Positions 52,144 to 64,000 of a stretch of 64,000 nucleotides of DNA are shown here, one piece after another. The stretch comes from Trichopria drosophilae (Eukaryota; Arthropoda; Insecta; Hymenoptera; Diapriidae). Positions within the stretch are counted from its first letter, which is position 1. The number at the start of each line of letters is the position of its first letter. The stretch lies in the NCBI GenBank assembly GCA_030407085.1, contig CM059587.1, positions 46,102,501 through 46,166,500 of the forward strand, written 5' to 3'. The notes beneath the pieces are model-generated. The model made no database searches, was not told the DNA's origin, and saw only the letters and a program-made list of their open reading frames with translations. Both the position numbers and the translations under genes were made by a program.

Positions 52144-55100
52144 CAATTGAGCTCCTTCATCGTAGAACTCGATCGACGCTCGAACTGCCGAAACGAGTTG
52201 GCCCCTGGCCGTTTTCAGATCGAAATTTTAAAAAGTCGAAATTTTGATTTGGAAAAATATCGAGGTATTCAGAATGACGGGACGCATGTTTTTTTCAAAA
52301 GAAATTTTTTGATTCGACGAATAGCTTTCACAATAAAAAATAAAAACCACTAAAATCGTTAATCATAAATTTAATTATATTTTAAGATATAAATCGTCAT
52401 ATTTCGTTCAATTATGCCTGAAACAGCTTGCAATTTTTTTTACCTACTACTGATGGTCAAGCGATGACGTCCGTAATATAAAAATTATACAAAGTTAATA
52501 TTTTTAAATATTTTTTAATTCTTAATAACGCTAGATTGGTGACCGCAAACTTATCGCTTCGCGGACAAAAAGCATCGAGGGAAGTTTCGAGTTGAGCAAA
52601 CTGTCAGTGAGACTTTTATTCCTCTATATTCAAAGAAGTTTTATGGAAAATTTCAACTCGATTGGTTTAAAAATGACCAAAATAATATTGCGATGCGCCT
52701 CGCAACGTCGACTTCATACGTTTGTAAAAAAATCCGCTAAACCCGAATAAATAAACGGGTTAAATTCAATGGGACGTTTTCAGTACCAGTTTTAGATGGC
52801 TTTAAAACTTTGCTTTGATTTTACAAAATAATAAACACTGGAAGATCAATAGTACTGTAAATATTGTTTTGAATGTTCAAAGAACATAAAAATATGTATT
52901 TTGTTGCATGTTGTGCATCATACATTCATAAGAAATAGAAATATGTAGAAAATCGTCCATTCATTGGCATATTCACCCTATATTAAAATTGAAAATGAGC
53001 ATTTTCAAAACTTCGACCCCGACCGCAGATCAGTCGAAGCACTGATAAATGAGCTCGTCTTGTTCACACTGATGCTTAAAAAAACAAAAATTAATGAAAT
53101 TTTTATACTAAAATAAAATTTAATCAAATTTTTAAAGTTAGCCCCCCCCCCCCCGATACCCGCCTCACTCCCCTGCTTCATCTGTGTCTCTGTTTTTCAT
53201 GTAATGTATATAATATACACACATATGCATTCTATATGTGTATGTACAATTTCTGTTAATTTGCTTTTTACGGCATTATCGTTGATTTTACGAAGAAATG
53301 AATACAACCTTTTTTGTAGAGAATTCGATGTTCTATATTTTTTGTTTGGCATTCTAAAAATAATGAGGTAAATACAAAAAAACAATAAATAAAAAATTTC
53401 TTTTGAAAACATAGAAAAACTGAAAACAAACCCATGCGGTGCAGTTCAGGCAGATCAACCATTCCGTGGAAAGTCGCCGTTGCGAGGCGCATCGCAATAT
53501 TATTTTGGTCATTTTTAAACCAATCGAGTTGAAATTTTCCATAAAACTTCTTTGAATATAGAGGAATAAAAGTCTCACTGACAGTTTGCTCAACTCGAAA
53601 CTTCCCTCGATGCTTTTTGTCCGCGAAGCGATAAGTTTGCGGTCACCAATCTAGCGTTATTAAGAATTAAAAAATATTTAAAAATAATAACTTTGTACAA
53701 TTTTTATATTACGGACGTCATCGCTTGACCATCAGGAGTAGGTAAAAAAAATTGCAAGCTGTTTCAGGCATAATTGAACGAAATATGACGATTTATATCT
53801 TAAAATATAATTAAATTTATGATTAACGATTTTAGTGGTTTTTATTTTTTATTGTGAAAGCTATTCGTCGAATCAAAAAATTTCTTTTGAAAAAAACATG
53901 CGTCCCGTCATTCTGAATACCTCGATATTTTTCCAAATCAAAATTTCGACTTTTTAAAATTTCGATCTGAAAACGGCCAGGGGCCAACTCGTTTCGGCAG
54001 TTCGAGCGTCGATCGAGTTCTACGATGAAGGAGCTCAATTGGCATAATTTTTATAAAGTACAAATGCTTATCAAATACGTTTATATATACATTATTCTTG
54101 TCATTGGCAATGGAGTGTTTACTACTGCTTAGAAGTATGAAATAACCCATGCAGAAATTTCGCTATATTAACAAGTTAACATCCTACAGCCAAGTTAACA
54201 CACATAGAAAAAAATAAAGAATGTAAATTAAAGAAGAGACTTATTCATATTCTCTGCCGCTTTCGTTTAATTACTTCGACCCAGACTAAGTCTGGACGAA
54301 GTATTGAATTTGGTCACTTCGGGTAAAAAAATTACACTACAGTTTTTCATCAAATGTGGACGTTTCAGACCCAAAGGAACCCAAAGCAACAATAAAAAAA
54401 TTGGTGTCCGTTAGGTTGTACGTCCGTCCGTCCGTGGGCAAAATTTTGTATACGCGATATCTCGCGACTGGCAGGGCCAATTTAAAAAGTACAAATGGAT
54501 TTGGGTTTCTCTTGGCCAAACTTAGATCTGATTAGTTTTTGGAGACAATGCATACTAGGGTATGGGGAGGTTTAACAAAAAAACGCTCAAAAAACACTTT
54601 TTTCCATTTTTTAACAAAAAATACAAATCGTACAAAAAAATGTTTCAAACAAAAAATATAGAACATCGAATTCTCTACAAAAAAGGTTGTATTCATTTCT
54701 TCGTAAAATCAACGATAATGCCGTAAAAAGCAAATTAACAGAAATTGTACATACACATATACAATGCATATGTATGTATATTATATACATTTCATGAAAA
54801 ACAGAGACACAGATGAAGCAGGGGAGTGAGGCGGGTATCGGGGGGGGGGGGGGGGCGAACTTTAAAAATTTGATTAAATTTTATTTTAGTATAAAAATTT
54901 CATTAATTTTTGTTTTTTTAAGCATCAGTGTGAACAAGATGTGCTCATTTATCAGTGCTTCGACTGATCTGCGGTCGGGGTCGAAGTTTTGAAAATGCTC
55001 ATTTTCAATTTTAATATAGGGTGAATATGCCAATGAATGGACGATTTTCTACATATTTCTATTTCTTATGAATGTATGATGCACAACATGCAACAAAATA

Positions 55101-55285
55101 CATCTTTTTATGTTCTTTGAACATTCAAAACAATATTTACAGTACTATTGATCTTCCAGTGTTTATTATTTTGTAAAATCAAAGCAAAGTTTTAAAGCCA
55201 TCCAAAACTGGTACTGAAAACGTCCCATTTGATTTAACCCGTCTATTTATTCGGGTTTAGCGGATTTTTTTACAAACGTATGAAG
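52144..55285. repeat. Circularly permuted inverted repeats (blocks A and B)
   Basis: Block A, 52,144-52,712, is inverted at 53,473-54,041. Block B, 52,713-53,347, is inverted at 54,646-55,285. Identity is high by eye over about 570 and 635 bp. A and B abut exactly at 52,712/52,713 in one orientation, while the inverted copies occur as A then B along the plus strand with 0.6 kb between them. On the minus strand the order is therefore B-A rather than A-B. No coding sequence was recognised; the frames listed on either strand mirror each other. A C-run (53,143-53,154) and the matching G-run (54,840-54,855) lie inside block B. Confidence 0.85.
54240..54560. repeat. Repeat between inverted blocks with a CTTCGACCCAGACTAAG palindrome
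   Basis: ACTTCG(ACC)CAGACTAAGTCTG(GA)CGAAGT at 54,273-54,303 is a small palindrome. It is followed by CGTCCGTCCGTCCGTGGGC at 54,421-54,439 and GCGATATCTCGCGA at 54,463-54,476, itself a palindrome. It separates the inverted copies of A and B and may be the insertion that did so. Type unknown. Confidence 0.5.
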
Positions 55286-57080
55286 ACGAGGTTAATAATT
55301 AAATAAAATCAAAGGTTGAACTACACGGTTATAAAGAGCAGAGTCTAACGATTCTAATGGTGGTATCATAATTAAATTTTCATAAAAGAATTCAAAAGTT
55401 ACAATCGATCAAAGTGTGAAAAATGCTTAACCGTCCATTCATTGGCATATTCACCCTATTTAAGGAACAAGATATTGTTACAATATATGTATAGAAACTA
55501 CTCGAACCTAACGATGCTAGAACTACCCTCTGCCGCCTTCTTTCCTGGCAGTGTTAAAATGGGAATATTCCCGGAAGCATCAGCCTTTCGTCAGGGAACT
55601 GGAATACGAATTTAGCCAAAATTGTAGGCACCCGGGTCGAAGGCATCTATTTTCAGTTGTAATACACCAAGACCTTCGAAATATCCAATTAATTTAGAAG
55701 GTCGAGGGGTATTTGGAGGATTATTTTTCTTATCTCGATTTTGGCGCAAACCGTATGGGATATTGCGACCTTGCGCCAACTTCACAGTGCAAATCGGTCC
55801 GTTTTCACCTAGCCTATTTGATACTTTATGTCAAATTGATGGCAAAAAAATGACTGGCTACAAGGAAATTTCCCACTGGAAATCTCCCTGCCGGCAGGGA
55901 TATTTCCGAAGAAATACTCAATGTGAAGTTGTCGCAAGTCGCGAATACTGAACGCCGATTGGCCAAAATAATTTTTTCGTATTCTTTTTTCGGTTTTCAA
56001 TGTACACCCATTTTTGTAAAAATGATCACATAAGAAAATGGCAAAGTATGATTATATATGGGACATTCTTTTACAAGCATGTAACATTATAAGACAGATA
56101 CATTCACTGCACACTAGTTACGCTAATGAAAAACGCCATGAATAGTAAATATAAACATAATCCTAAACTTGAGCATAGTTCAAATGCAAAAATATATCTG
56201 CGCGAATGATCGCAGACCATAAAAAATTCAATTCAATAATAAAGGTTAAAAAAAATTAGTTCTATAATGTTAACAAATTTTTAGCTAATAGATGATTCAA
56301 TAGTGAAAAATTTTGTTCCTTAAACATTTTTTATATTACGTCCATATTCCGAGATACAGCATATTGAAAAAAACGCATAATTATGTTAAAAATGGAATGA
56401 AATAATAATGGACTACAACCCGAAATTAAAGTTGAAATTATTAGTCATATGGGACATTCTTTTACAAACCGAACACTTTTTTTTTCGACATTTTTTAAAT
56501 CGCTCCAAACTTTTTTTACAAAACTTTCTTCAAAATTGAATAAGTATTCGTAAAATAATCACGGACAAAAATCTCGAGAGGCAAAAAGCTGAAATTATTA
56601 GCTTTCGATCATACTGTGACATTTTCTCCAGTGATCATTTTAACACAAATGGGAGTACATTGAAAACCGCAAAAATAATACGAAAAAATTACTTTCGAGC
56701 ATAGTTCAAAGGCAAATGTATCTTTCCTATTTTCATGAATTTTCAATGATTTTCACTAGGCTTATCAAAGTAAGTTTTTTATATCTTTTACAAACGTCAA
56801 CAGTTACATACAAACGTTACATTTATACGTAATATATACAGATATTTAGAACGTTAATAATAAACGTATTTCATACTGTACTTGACATATATTTACATCA
56901 TTTATATACATAAGCTTCGAATAATATACGGTTATAAAACAATCATATAATTATCGTGTACTTCCGTAAATAATTATAAATAATGCCATAATTATGAGAT
57001 ACATCATCTTGTTAGAAAACATTGTCATTGGTTAATAAAACAAGCAGCTTTTGTATTCACATTTTATTATTGACAAAAGT
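55286..57080. other. No gene recognised; contains a short inverted repeat pair
   Basis: 55,966-56,029 is inverted at 56,629-56,697 (CGTATT(C/A)TT with the ATGTAC(A/T)CCC core). GAGCATAGTTCAAA also occurs directly at about 56,171 and 56,698. The words TATGGGACATTCTTTTACAA recur at 56,058 and 56,449. It is probably a decayed foldback element; no protein is supported. Confidence 0.5.
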
Positions 57081-57238
57081 TGTGACAATGGGGCATGAAT
57101 GGTTCAAAGAAAAATGTTGTGTTATTGTTTTGAACTATTCGCGGATCACGTATTACCGTGACTGCATGGAGGACAATGACAGGTCCATTACTGATCAGTT
57201 TGTGGTCAAGTGCAAATCGATTTTATTAAATTATCACA

Positions 57239-57543
57239 ATGAGTAAAATTAAAAGAATTGAGTTGCACAACTTCATTGTGAACAATTTAAATTTAAGCGA
57301 TATAGTGAAGGACGTGTGAAGCTTGTGGACTATGTGGCGCAGAAATTAAGTATTTACACTGCAGATGATAGAACATTAATTGCAGCGGAATTAAATAGAC
57401 ATTTTATAAATCAATATAAAAAGAAGTGGCAAAATAGTAGCAGAAAAAATTCGCGATTAGTTGAAGCAAATGAAAAGTGGCTTGATGAGTACATAGTATT
57501 ACCGATTAAAATGCAAACTGCCAAAAATTCAGGTATGGAATAA
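57239..57543 (+). pseudogene. Middle N-terminal fragment, probably of the same RAG1/Transib-like transposase family
   Basis: Two overlapping frames meet near 57,290. The longer reads KRYSEGRVKLVDYVAQKLS, FINQYKKKWQNSSRKNSR and EANEKWLDEYIVLP. The Lys-Lys-Trp, Arg and Trp-Leu spacing is one I associate with the helical segment preceding the GRP/SP-rich region of that family. A frame change and the lack of continuation after 57,543 show decay or an exon end. It could instead belong to an unrelated transposon; there is no catalytic residue to decide. Confidence 0.4.
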
Positions 57544-59929
57544 AATATTAACGCACTAATTTTTCTTGTACACTGCGACTACACTATAAGCAATTTCTGC
57601 ACAGAACTTGAGAGACATGTAACTACAGTTTCATGCAGTTACCGTTACTAAAAATTATTAGGAAAAACAATCCAAAAAATTCCATCCTTTCTATTAAAAA
57701 TATATAGGAAATAGTTATGAGAAATTAAAAGCATATTGCAATTGTTCCATCATTATTGCTCGTTTAAAGCCAGGATATATAAGATCTATATATCAAATTT
57801 CTATATATATATATGTGTTTAAATAATGCGAGCATTAACTTACATTCAATTATAAACATCAATTTTTTAAATCCAGTTTTTATTGCGCCACATGAAATCT
57901 TTTTAAAAGCGACAGAGTTTGTAGCTTATATGTATAACATGGAATTAATGGCTTGGAAAAGTGGCCCGTAGTAGAAAATACACATTTGTTTAGGTTAGTG
58001 AAGTATGAAACATTATAACATGAAATTAAAAGTAATTTCCGTGGAAAAAATTTAAGAAAATTAATTTTTCATGATTGCCAACTATTCAACATAATCATTC
58101 GTAATCATGCAAAATATTTAGTATTTATTGAAGGCATATGTATACTTTAAAGGCCAAATACTACATGAGCGTCGTAAGAACCCACATGAGGAATGTACCT
58201 GTTACGTCCTACGTAACTGACTTAGATTAGTTATTTTCGAATTGTCGTAATTGCAGATTGCGCGTATTGTAAACCAGCATCAATGAACATTCTTTATTAG
58301 CTAGCACTTAACGCATGACGCACAAACACGTTTTTATTTTTCAATTTCACCAATCTTTTATGTTTGATTTGATTATTCGAAACGAGAACAACAAGGCGTT
58401 TGTCCATAACTCTTAGGGCCACGCCACCGAACATTTCGACACCGATCTTTCCCAGTTTCTAAAATTTCCACGAAGTGCTTCTTATTATCAGACAAAGTAA
58501 ACATCTGTTTTTTCATTCGTATCCGCGTCGGACTCATCAGAAAGAATCCAATTCTCACGTGCACCTTGTCACATTCTAAACTATGAACCTTCACATCCAC
58601 GCCCACTCCCAAAATACCAGCGAGTATTTCGTCATCGATTCAACTGCTACAATTTCCACGTGGGACAATATCTACGCACTAATACATAAAGAGATAAAAA
58701 ATAAGATGATCTCTCTCGAGAAAAGCAGTCAGTTCTCCTTCAGCAGCGGTGTCGGATAGACCCCGACAAAATTTGGACAGTGTGTGTTCTTCCAGAAGTG
58801 GTATCGGATAGACCCCGACTAAGTTCCGACAATCGCGACTCGACCCGACGTCATCGGACTGATGGTCAACGAGTTCTCGTAAGGAACGACATCGAACACA
58901 AATCATCGAACACAAATCGGAAGTCAACCCAGAATTATAGTAGCAGTCTGAAGTGCTCGGGAAGCGACATCGATCATCGGACATGGTAAGCAATCCGCTT
59001 TATATATCAAAAATATTCCTTAATTAACTTTCCTTAATTAACATTCCTTAATCCCCCCCCCCCCCACAGGAGGCGATAATTAACCGTAAATGCCTCATTT
59101 TTATTTTTATATTTTGTTATTTTTATTGAGACGAATGTGTTGATTACCTTTTAATTTTTTTCTCTTTATTTTAAATAAAAGGAACAACACCTTAGGGAAA
59201 ATATTTTTGTTATTAGTGATACTAGTGACTCGATTCGGCGTCGTTCTTTGAACGAAGAGCCGATCGAGCCACAAGCATCAATAGGGACTGTTAGGTTTCA
59301 ATCCAGTAATATTACTATGTTTTATTATTTTATTCTTTCGCATGTAATATACACCCAGAAAACCCAATATATATTTTCCTCAAATTATTAACTATTAACA
59401 ATATCTAATGCATTAAATACTCGAGAATATTTGATTTCTTGAAAACGCGAATTAAAAATCAAATATGTAATTTATTTAAAAGTACATGTAAAATTTCAAC
59501 TTTTAATTTTCATTTATCGATATATTACTTTTTATTTTAATAAGTTTTGTAATTCTTTAAATTGTTTTTGTTTAAACAAATAGTTATTCTTATCTAAACT
59601 ACAAATTTATAATACTCATAATTTATAATATAATATTTTTTTTCTGATTCTAGGAAAAATACACAAAGAAGTTGGACACCGGAGAATCCTCGAAATTATC
59701 GCATCCCTAATTCCTTCCAACCCTTCCTTATTTTTATCTTTCTAAATAAATGAAATAGTTTACTTTCAGTTTGAATTTTATTTAAATCCAACCTTTATTC
59801 TTGTTCTTTTGTATTAGCAGCAGCCCCCACAAAATTTCGAACTCAGAATCGACTCTTCCAGTCGATTCCGTCTTTTCGTGGTTGTGTTGAGGTGAAGGTA
59901 TTTGCAAACTTTTCATTGCAAAACGCTTC
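57544..59929. other. No gene confirmed; possible transposase intron or exon remnants
   Basis: 58,735-58,840 holds two near-copies of GGTRTCGGATAGACCCCGAC 55-60 bp apart. A plus-strand frame at 58,780-58,986 ends exactly at ATG|GTAAGC, a possible donor, and a possible acceptor TTCTAG precedes GAAAAATACACAAAG at 59,655. The intervening 0.67 kb contains a C-run (59,056-59,067). This could be a spliced transcript, but the protein is not recognisable. Confidence 0.3.
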
Positions 59930-59937
59930 CCCACCGG

Positions 59938-62353
59938 CAGGGCCGGTTCTAGGGTTCCTGGCGCCCTCAGCGGAAATTCTGATGGCGCCCTTTCCTTAAT
60001 TAGACAAGCCTAAATACCATAGGAACTACAAATTCCAGTAAGGTTCGTAAAGTTTAGGAATTAGACCGATCAATTTAAAATTAATCTTCGGATATTGTAT
60101 TGGGGCAGTGAATAGACTATTAATTCTAGGTCAAATTATTCTTCTTTCTTTGTAGATTTACAATTGTACACAAAAAACAAAGTATTACACGAAATATAAT
60201 GAAATTATAAAAAACTTTGGACAAGTTTTTACAGTGTAAAATTTCATAATACCAACGCGATTGCAGAATAAAAATAATTGATTTATTGTTTAACAATTTA
60301 ATAACAAGAATTTATTTATATGAAATTGGCTCGTTTAACTTTCTTATTAGCAACGTCTTTTATTAATTCAGAAAAATCTAGTTTTTGAGCAACCGCATTT
60401 TCGATGGATAACGTTCCAAGGCTTGTCAGGCTATTTTGCGTCATTGTAGATCTTAAATATGTTTTTATTAATTTTAATTTAGAAAAACTTCTTTCTCCAC
60501 TTGCTACAGCAACTGGTATCGTAAGTAAAATGCGATATGCAACCCATACATTTGGATACAAATCATACAACTTGTACTGATTTATAAAATTTAGCATATC
60601 CATCGGAGTAACTCCATGTTTATCGATTAGAAACGATTTTAAACTAATCAACTCTTCACATAATAAATCACCGACAATATCACATTCGGAATTCATAGTG
60701 AGTTTAATTTGGAGATCGGCACAAAGTTTCCAGAGTTCTTTCCTGTCTGGTAAATTCTGAAAATTATAAAGAAAACCCCACATTTCCGAATACTCGTTCA
60801 TCTGATGAAATCTCTCTTTCATCGACACTATTGCAGTGTCTAGGAAAGCATTAAAAAATTCAACCTCAAATTTCTTTTGTGGACTTTCAATTGGATCATT
60901 AGTGTCATTTTCATCAAACTGTCGTTTGACACGCCGCATTCTTTTTGTAGCTTTGAATTCTGGTTCAATCTGGAGTTCTTCGGCCAGAGATCGTGCAGTA
61001 ATTACAGCTTGTTTAAACCCATTTTTTCTATAATCATCTAAAAATACATAACATTTTTTAAACAAATCTGTACATTTGACTATGTACATTTCCTTTGATT
61101 GCAGCGCTTTATTTACAATATTTATTTGAAACAGAACATCATACCAAACTATTACGGATACAACAAAGCTGAAATCCTTCAACTGTTCCGACAATGTAAT
61201 GGCCTCATGTGCAATTCCCGGATCACTAGTCTCATATTCGCTAGCTAAAGTGATTAAAGCTTCACAAACTTTGGTGATTTGATATCGAATTGGTTTGATG
61301 CTACTTATTCTCGCCTCCAAGCGTGTATCACACATTCTTTTTAAGGTATACGTTTCTAGATGATAGTTAAAACCTTCCACCGATTAACTGAGGCCGAGAA
61401 CAATGTAAATAGTCATTGAAGAACACCAAACAAGGTTGTTGACTTGACTGAGGATTGCGGCATCAGACGAAATAAGATTGAGTCTGTGGCAGCCACAGGG
61501 AACATATAAAGCCAGAGAGTTTTGATCCAAAATTCTTTTTTGCACACCTACATTCTTTCCCTTCATATTCGCACTATTATCGTTTCCCTGACCTCTGCAA
61601 TTATTCAAGTGAAGTTCATGTTTATTTAAAATGTTAATAATGGCTTCCGTAAGACCTTTGCCAGTGGAGTCGTTGACGACAAAAAAATTCTAAAAAATGT
61701 TCCTTTATATGAACAGAATCATCTGATGAGTCAACGAATCGAATTGTTAGAGAAAGTTGTTCTTGGTGCGAAATGTCTGGAGTACAATCAGCTATGATTG
61801 CACAATACTTCGCTTTTATAGCTCTACATACAATTTGAGAGGTCACTTTTTCACCCATTAAATTTATCAATTCATTTTGGATTATATTTCCACAATAATG
61901 AATCGAAGTGTTACCCCTTATTGCAAGAGCTATATGCTCTTCCATTACAGGGTCAAACTTAGCCAATAATTGTGTTAATCCTAGAAATTTTCCATTGTTG
62001 GGTTCATATTATTTTCCGCAAGGTATAAAGTAATATTCATCAATATGAGAAGAACATTTTGCCATCGCAAATTCTCTTTATGAATTAATTACATTTCTTC
62101 GTCATTTATCGTTTTTCCTTTTTCTATACGCATTATAGTCTCCATCCACTGTTTGTAATGTTTCCTTACTATCATATACGATCAACGATGTTAACTATGC
62201 TGAGCTTCTACATTTTTCTGCACACGGCACCCCCAATTTTTCACGTCCTTATGTCGCTCATCCATTTTTGATACTTCATCAGGTGGCGCCCCTAAATCCC
62301 TAGCGCCCTCAGCTGGGGCTGAGTTCGCCCCCCCCCCCTTAGAACCGGTACTG
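59938..62353 (-). mobile_element. hAT transposon (ZMYM-type) with perfect 8-bp target duplication
   Basis: The 2,416-bp element starts CAGGGCCGGTTCTAGGG and its other end, complemented, starts CAGTACCGGTTCTAAGGG. CCCACCGG is duplicated exactly at 59,930-59,937 and 62,354-62,361, the 8-bp size expected for hAT. The internal transposase is on the minus strand. A GCGCCCTCAGC(G/T)G motif is inside both ends. Removing it would reconnect the flanking coding text, which shows that it interrupted an older gene. Confidence 0.93.
60316..61966 (-). pseudogene. hAT transposase (DUF4371/ZMYM1-like), frame-broken
   Basis: Three minus-strand pieces lie in order. 61,966-61,634 has the N-terminal DUF4371 text (SQIVCRAIKAKY, then ADCTPDISHQEQLSLTIRFVD with the first catalytic Asp). 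61,608-61,384 has PCGCHRLNLI. 61,380-60,316 encodes 354 residues with the C-terminal hAT dimerisation motif (LTIPVAVASGERSFSKLKLI, LRSTMTQNSL). Frameshifts near 61,680, 61,625 and 61,382 separate them. The family cuts and pastes DNA through a hairpin intermediate. The long intact C-terminal piece and clear ends suggest recent decay, but the copy is not autonomous as read. Confidence 0.88.
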
Positions 62354-62361
62354 CCCACCGG

Positions 62362-63240
62362 CCATAACATACCCAAGGATCCAAAAGACGAAAAATCGAA
62401 GATATTCGACAGTCGGGGAAATCTGGAAGAACTGCTGTTAGCAGCATGCGCAGCTTTTCGTCTGTCGGGCAATGAAGCTGGTGCGAGATTAATGAAAAAA
62501 ATAGCGCAATCCCCTGAAGTAGTCGACAAAATATTATCAATGTGGAAGTACATCGAGGAAGGAAATGTACCAGAGAAATACTCTGCTGATGAGGCAATAT
62601 TTATGATTGTGTCAAATAATATGACGAAAGCTACGTATAATAATTTGCGTGAAGGCGCTAAACGCAAGAATCATGATTTGTATCCATCATACAGAGAAGT
62701 TGTAAATGCCAAAAAAGCAGCATACCACCAGATATGACTATTACCGAAACAATGTGCGTAATTCCATTGCAATCGCTTCTGCATCACACGGCGAGTCGAC
62801 TCGTGGAAGCTATCAAACCATCCTATTTAGAAGAAAACGTCAATTGTAAACTTGTTTGCAAATGTGGATTTGATGGTAGCTCGGGGCATTCCAACTTTAA
62901 GCAAGTATGGAATGAAGAAAACGAGGGCGATGACAATTTATTCGTCATGTGAATTGTTCCACTTCGGTTAATTTACGTCGAAACGAAAAGTGTAACGTGG
63001 ACAAATTCAAAACCATCCTCACTGCGATTTTGTAGATCCCTCATGATTAAATGGATTCATGAGAACGATGCGGTGATAAAAGATACCAAGCGCGACCTCG
63101 ATTCCCAGTTGTTGAGTTTGCAACCTTTTGTGGCAAGCAACTGCAGCGTGAAATTTGAAATATATATGACTATGATCGACGGAAAAGTTAGTAATCCTCA
63201 AATATATTTGATAAAGATAAATTGGAATGTTGGTATTGTT
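62362..63240 (+). pseudogene. RAG1/Transib-like DDE transposase fragment, interrupted by hAT
   Basis: Coding text starts before the hAT (59,890-59,937) and resumes after it: LEELLLAACAAFRLSGNEAG, then SPEVVDKILSMWKYI and YPSYREVVNAKKAAY. A one-base frame change near 62,720 leads to TETMCVIPLQSLLHHTASRL and KCGFDGSSGHSNFKQ, where Asp is the likely first catalytic acid. A TGA at 62,950 is followed in the same frame by IVPLRLI, TNSKPSSLRFCRSLMIKW and TMIDGKVSN. The order FDG - hydrophobic strand - KP.S...C.PL matches the RAG1 core and Transib. The second half of the catalytic domain is absent before the window end. Confidence 0.6.
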
Positions 63241-64000
63241 TATATCATTGCAATCAAATGTCATATTTCATTAATTTGCAACATTCTTACCGAGTAATAC
63301 GTTACGTCAATGAACAAACAACGACTTTAAATTTATTTAAACTAATTTAGAGTGTAATTGTCTTCGTATGAAAGATTTAAGCCGTAATAAAAACTAATGA
63401 CTTGACGGAAAATGTACATTTTCAAAACTTCATTTTTATTATGCGTCTCAAAAGCATTTTATTAAATAAATTTTAATAACATGTATTCAAATACATATAA
63501 ATTGACATCTATACTTAATCATAGATTTTAGGTATCGAGACGCCGCAATTTGAAGATAAAAACCAAGCACCAGGTATCATACCGATATACCATATTATGA
63601 TACAACAGGAGAGACGTTAGTGTGACGAAATATCATGAAATACAAGCCGAACATTTTGTTTATTATACATATAAAATAATATTACAGAAGTCAATAATTC
63701 GATAATCAAATACTTATAATAATAATACTAGAAAATACGAAATAAGGAGTTTAAATTACATAATCATCATAATACATCGCATAAATCAAATAATTCAATT
63801 TACTCATTAAGCTAAGTTTAATTATATAATAGAAGTCAAATTTACGCCTATAATTGAAAATTGAGACGAGAGAGAGAGAGTAAGAATACCAACGTACGAT
63901 TTTTACTGCATCTTGTAGAGAGTTCTGCTGAGTAACCATAATTTCCATTACATGAAATTCTTCATCTTCTTATAAATTGATTATTTGGTTGATTAATCCC
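63241..64000. other. No gene recognised; AT-rich with a short (GA)n run
   Basis: A GAGACGAGAGAGAGAGAG run at 63,861-63,880. Short frames have no family motif. The RAG1-like coding text stops being recognisable at about 63,220. Confidence 0.4.

Noticed and set aside
52081..54150. Mirrored frames at 52,081-52,353 and 53,832-54,038 as a gene
   Set aside because: Both copies are the same inverted-repeat sequence; no family motif, and identity reflects duplication of the repeat.
58780..58989. Coding exon ending in a splice donor
   Set aside because: The GTAAGC donor is attractive, but the protein is Arg/Ser-rich, unrecognised and overlaps a small duplicated block; left as a possibility in the gap note.

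Overview
The window looks like repeat-rich, AT-rich nuclear DNA of an arthropod, most likely an insect. The evidence is a spliced tripeptidyl-peptidase II gene with short GT..AG introns (65-215 bp), animal-type non-LTR retrotransposons, hAT, pogo-like and Crypton-like transposons, 5S rRNA-derived SINEs and a complete Polinton/Maverick. I see no bacterial gene, tRNA gene or CRISPR array. The exact lineage cannot be read from the sequence.

Layout. 1-2.7 kb: minus-strand LINE (zinc-finger ORF1, and an open ORF2 with partial endonuclease plus RT that runs off the left edge). 4.4-6.0 kb: foldback element. 7.0-7.2 kb: small pogo-like MITE. 9.0-11.15 kb: the first seven exons of TPP2 on the minus strand, the only clear host gene; its 3' exons are not visible. 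11.7-15.3 kb: nested small repeats, including 5S-derived SINEs in a head-to-head pair and a TTAA-flanked MITE. 16.3-22.3 kb: decayed plus-strand LINE interrupted by a 2.9-kb Crypton-like tyrosine-recombinase element.

23,152-41,624 is a full-length Polinton/Maverick of 18.5 kb, with terminal inverted repeats of about 1 kb and a perfect 6-bp target duplication (GCTGTA). It carries on the minus strand a protein-primed DNA polymerase B and a spliced unknown gene. On the plus strand, packed tightly, lie an unknown protein, the packaging ATPase, a small basic protein, an unknown late protein, a retroviral-type integrase with chromodomain, the penton-like minor capsid protein, a pVI-like basic protein, the double-jelly-roll major capsid protein, a conserved unknown and an adenain-like cysteine protease. 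Together these are a replication, integration and virion-assembly set. Only two frame breaks were found, one in a TA run and one in a 12-A run, so this is a young or recently active copy.

41.8-49 kb: a 3.1-kb terminal-inverted-repeat element with an inverted 80-bp tandem array, another foldback element and more 5S SINEs. 49.4-63.3 kb: three plus-strand coding remnants, in order (zinc finger, N-terminal helical region, DDE region), that look like one RAG1/Transib-like transposase broken up by tandem repeats, circularly permuted inverted repeats and a hAT element with a perfect 8-bp target duplication. The last 0.7 kb is AT-rich without a recognisable gene.
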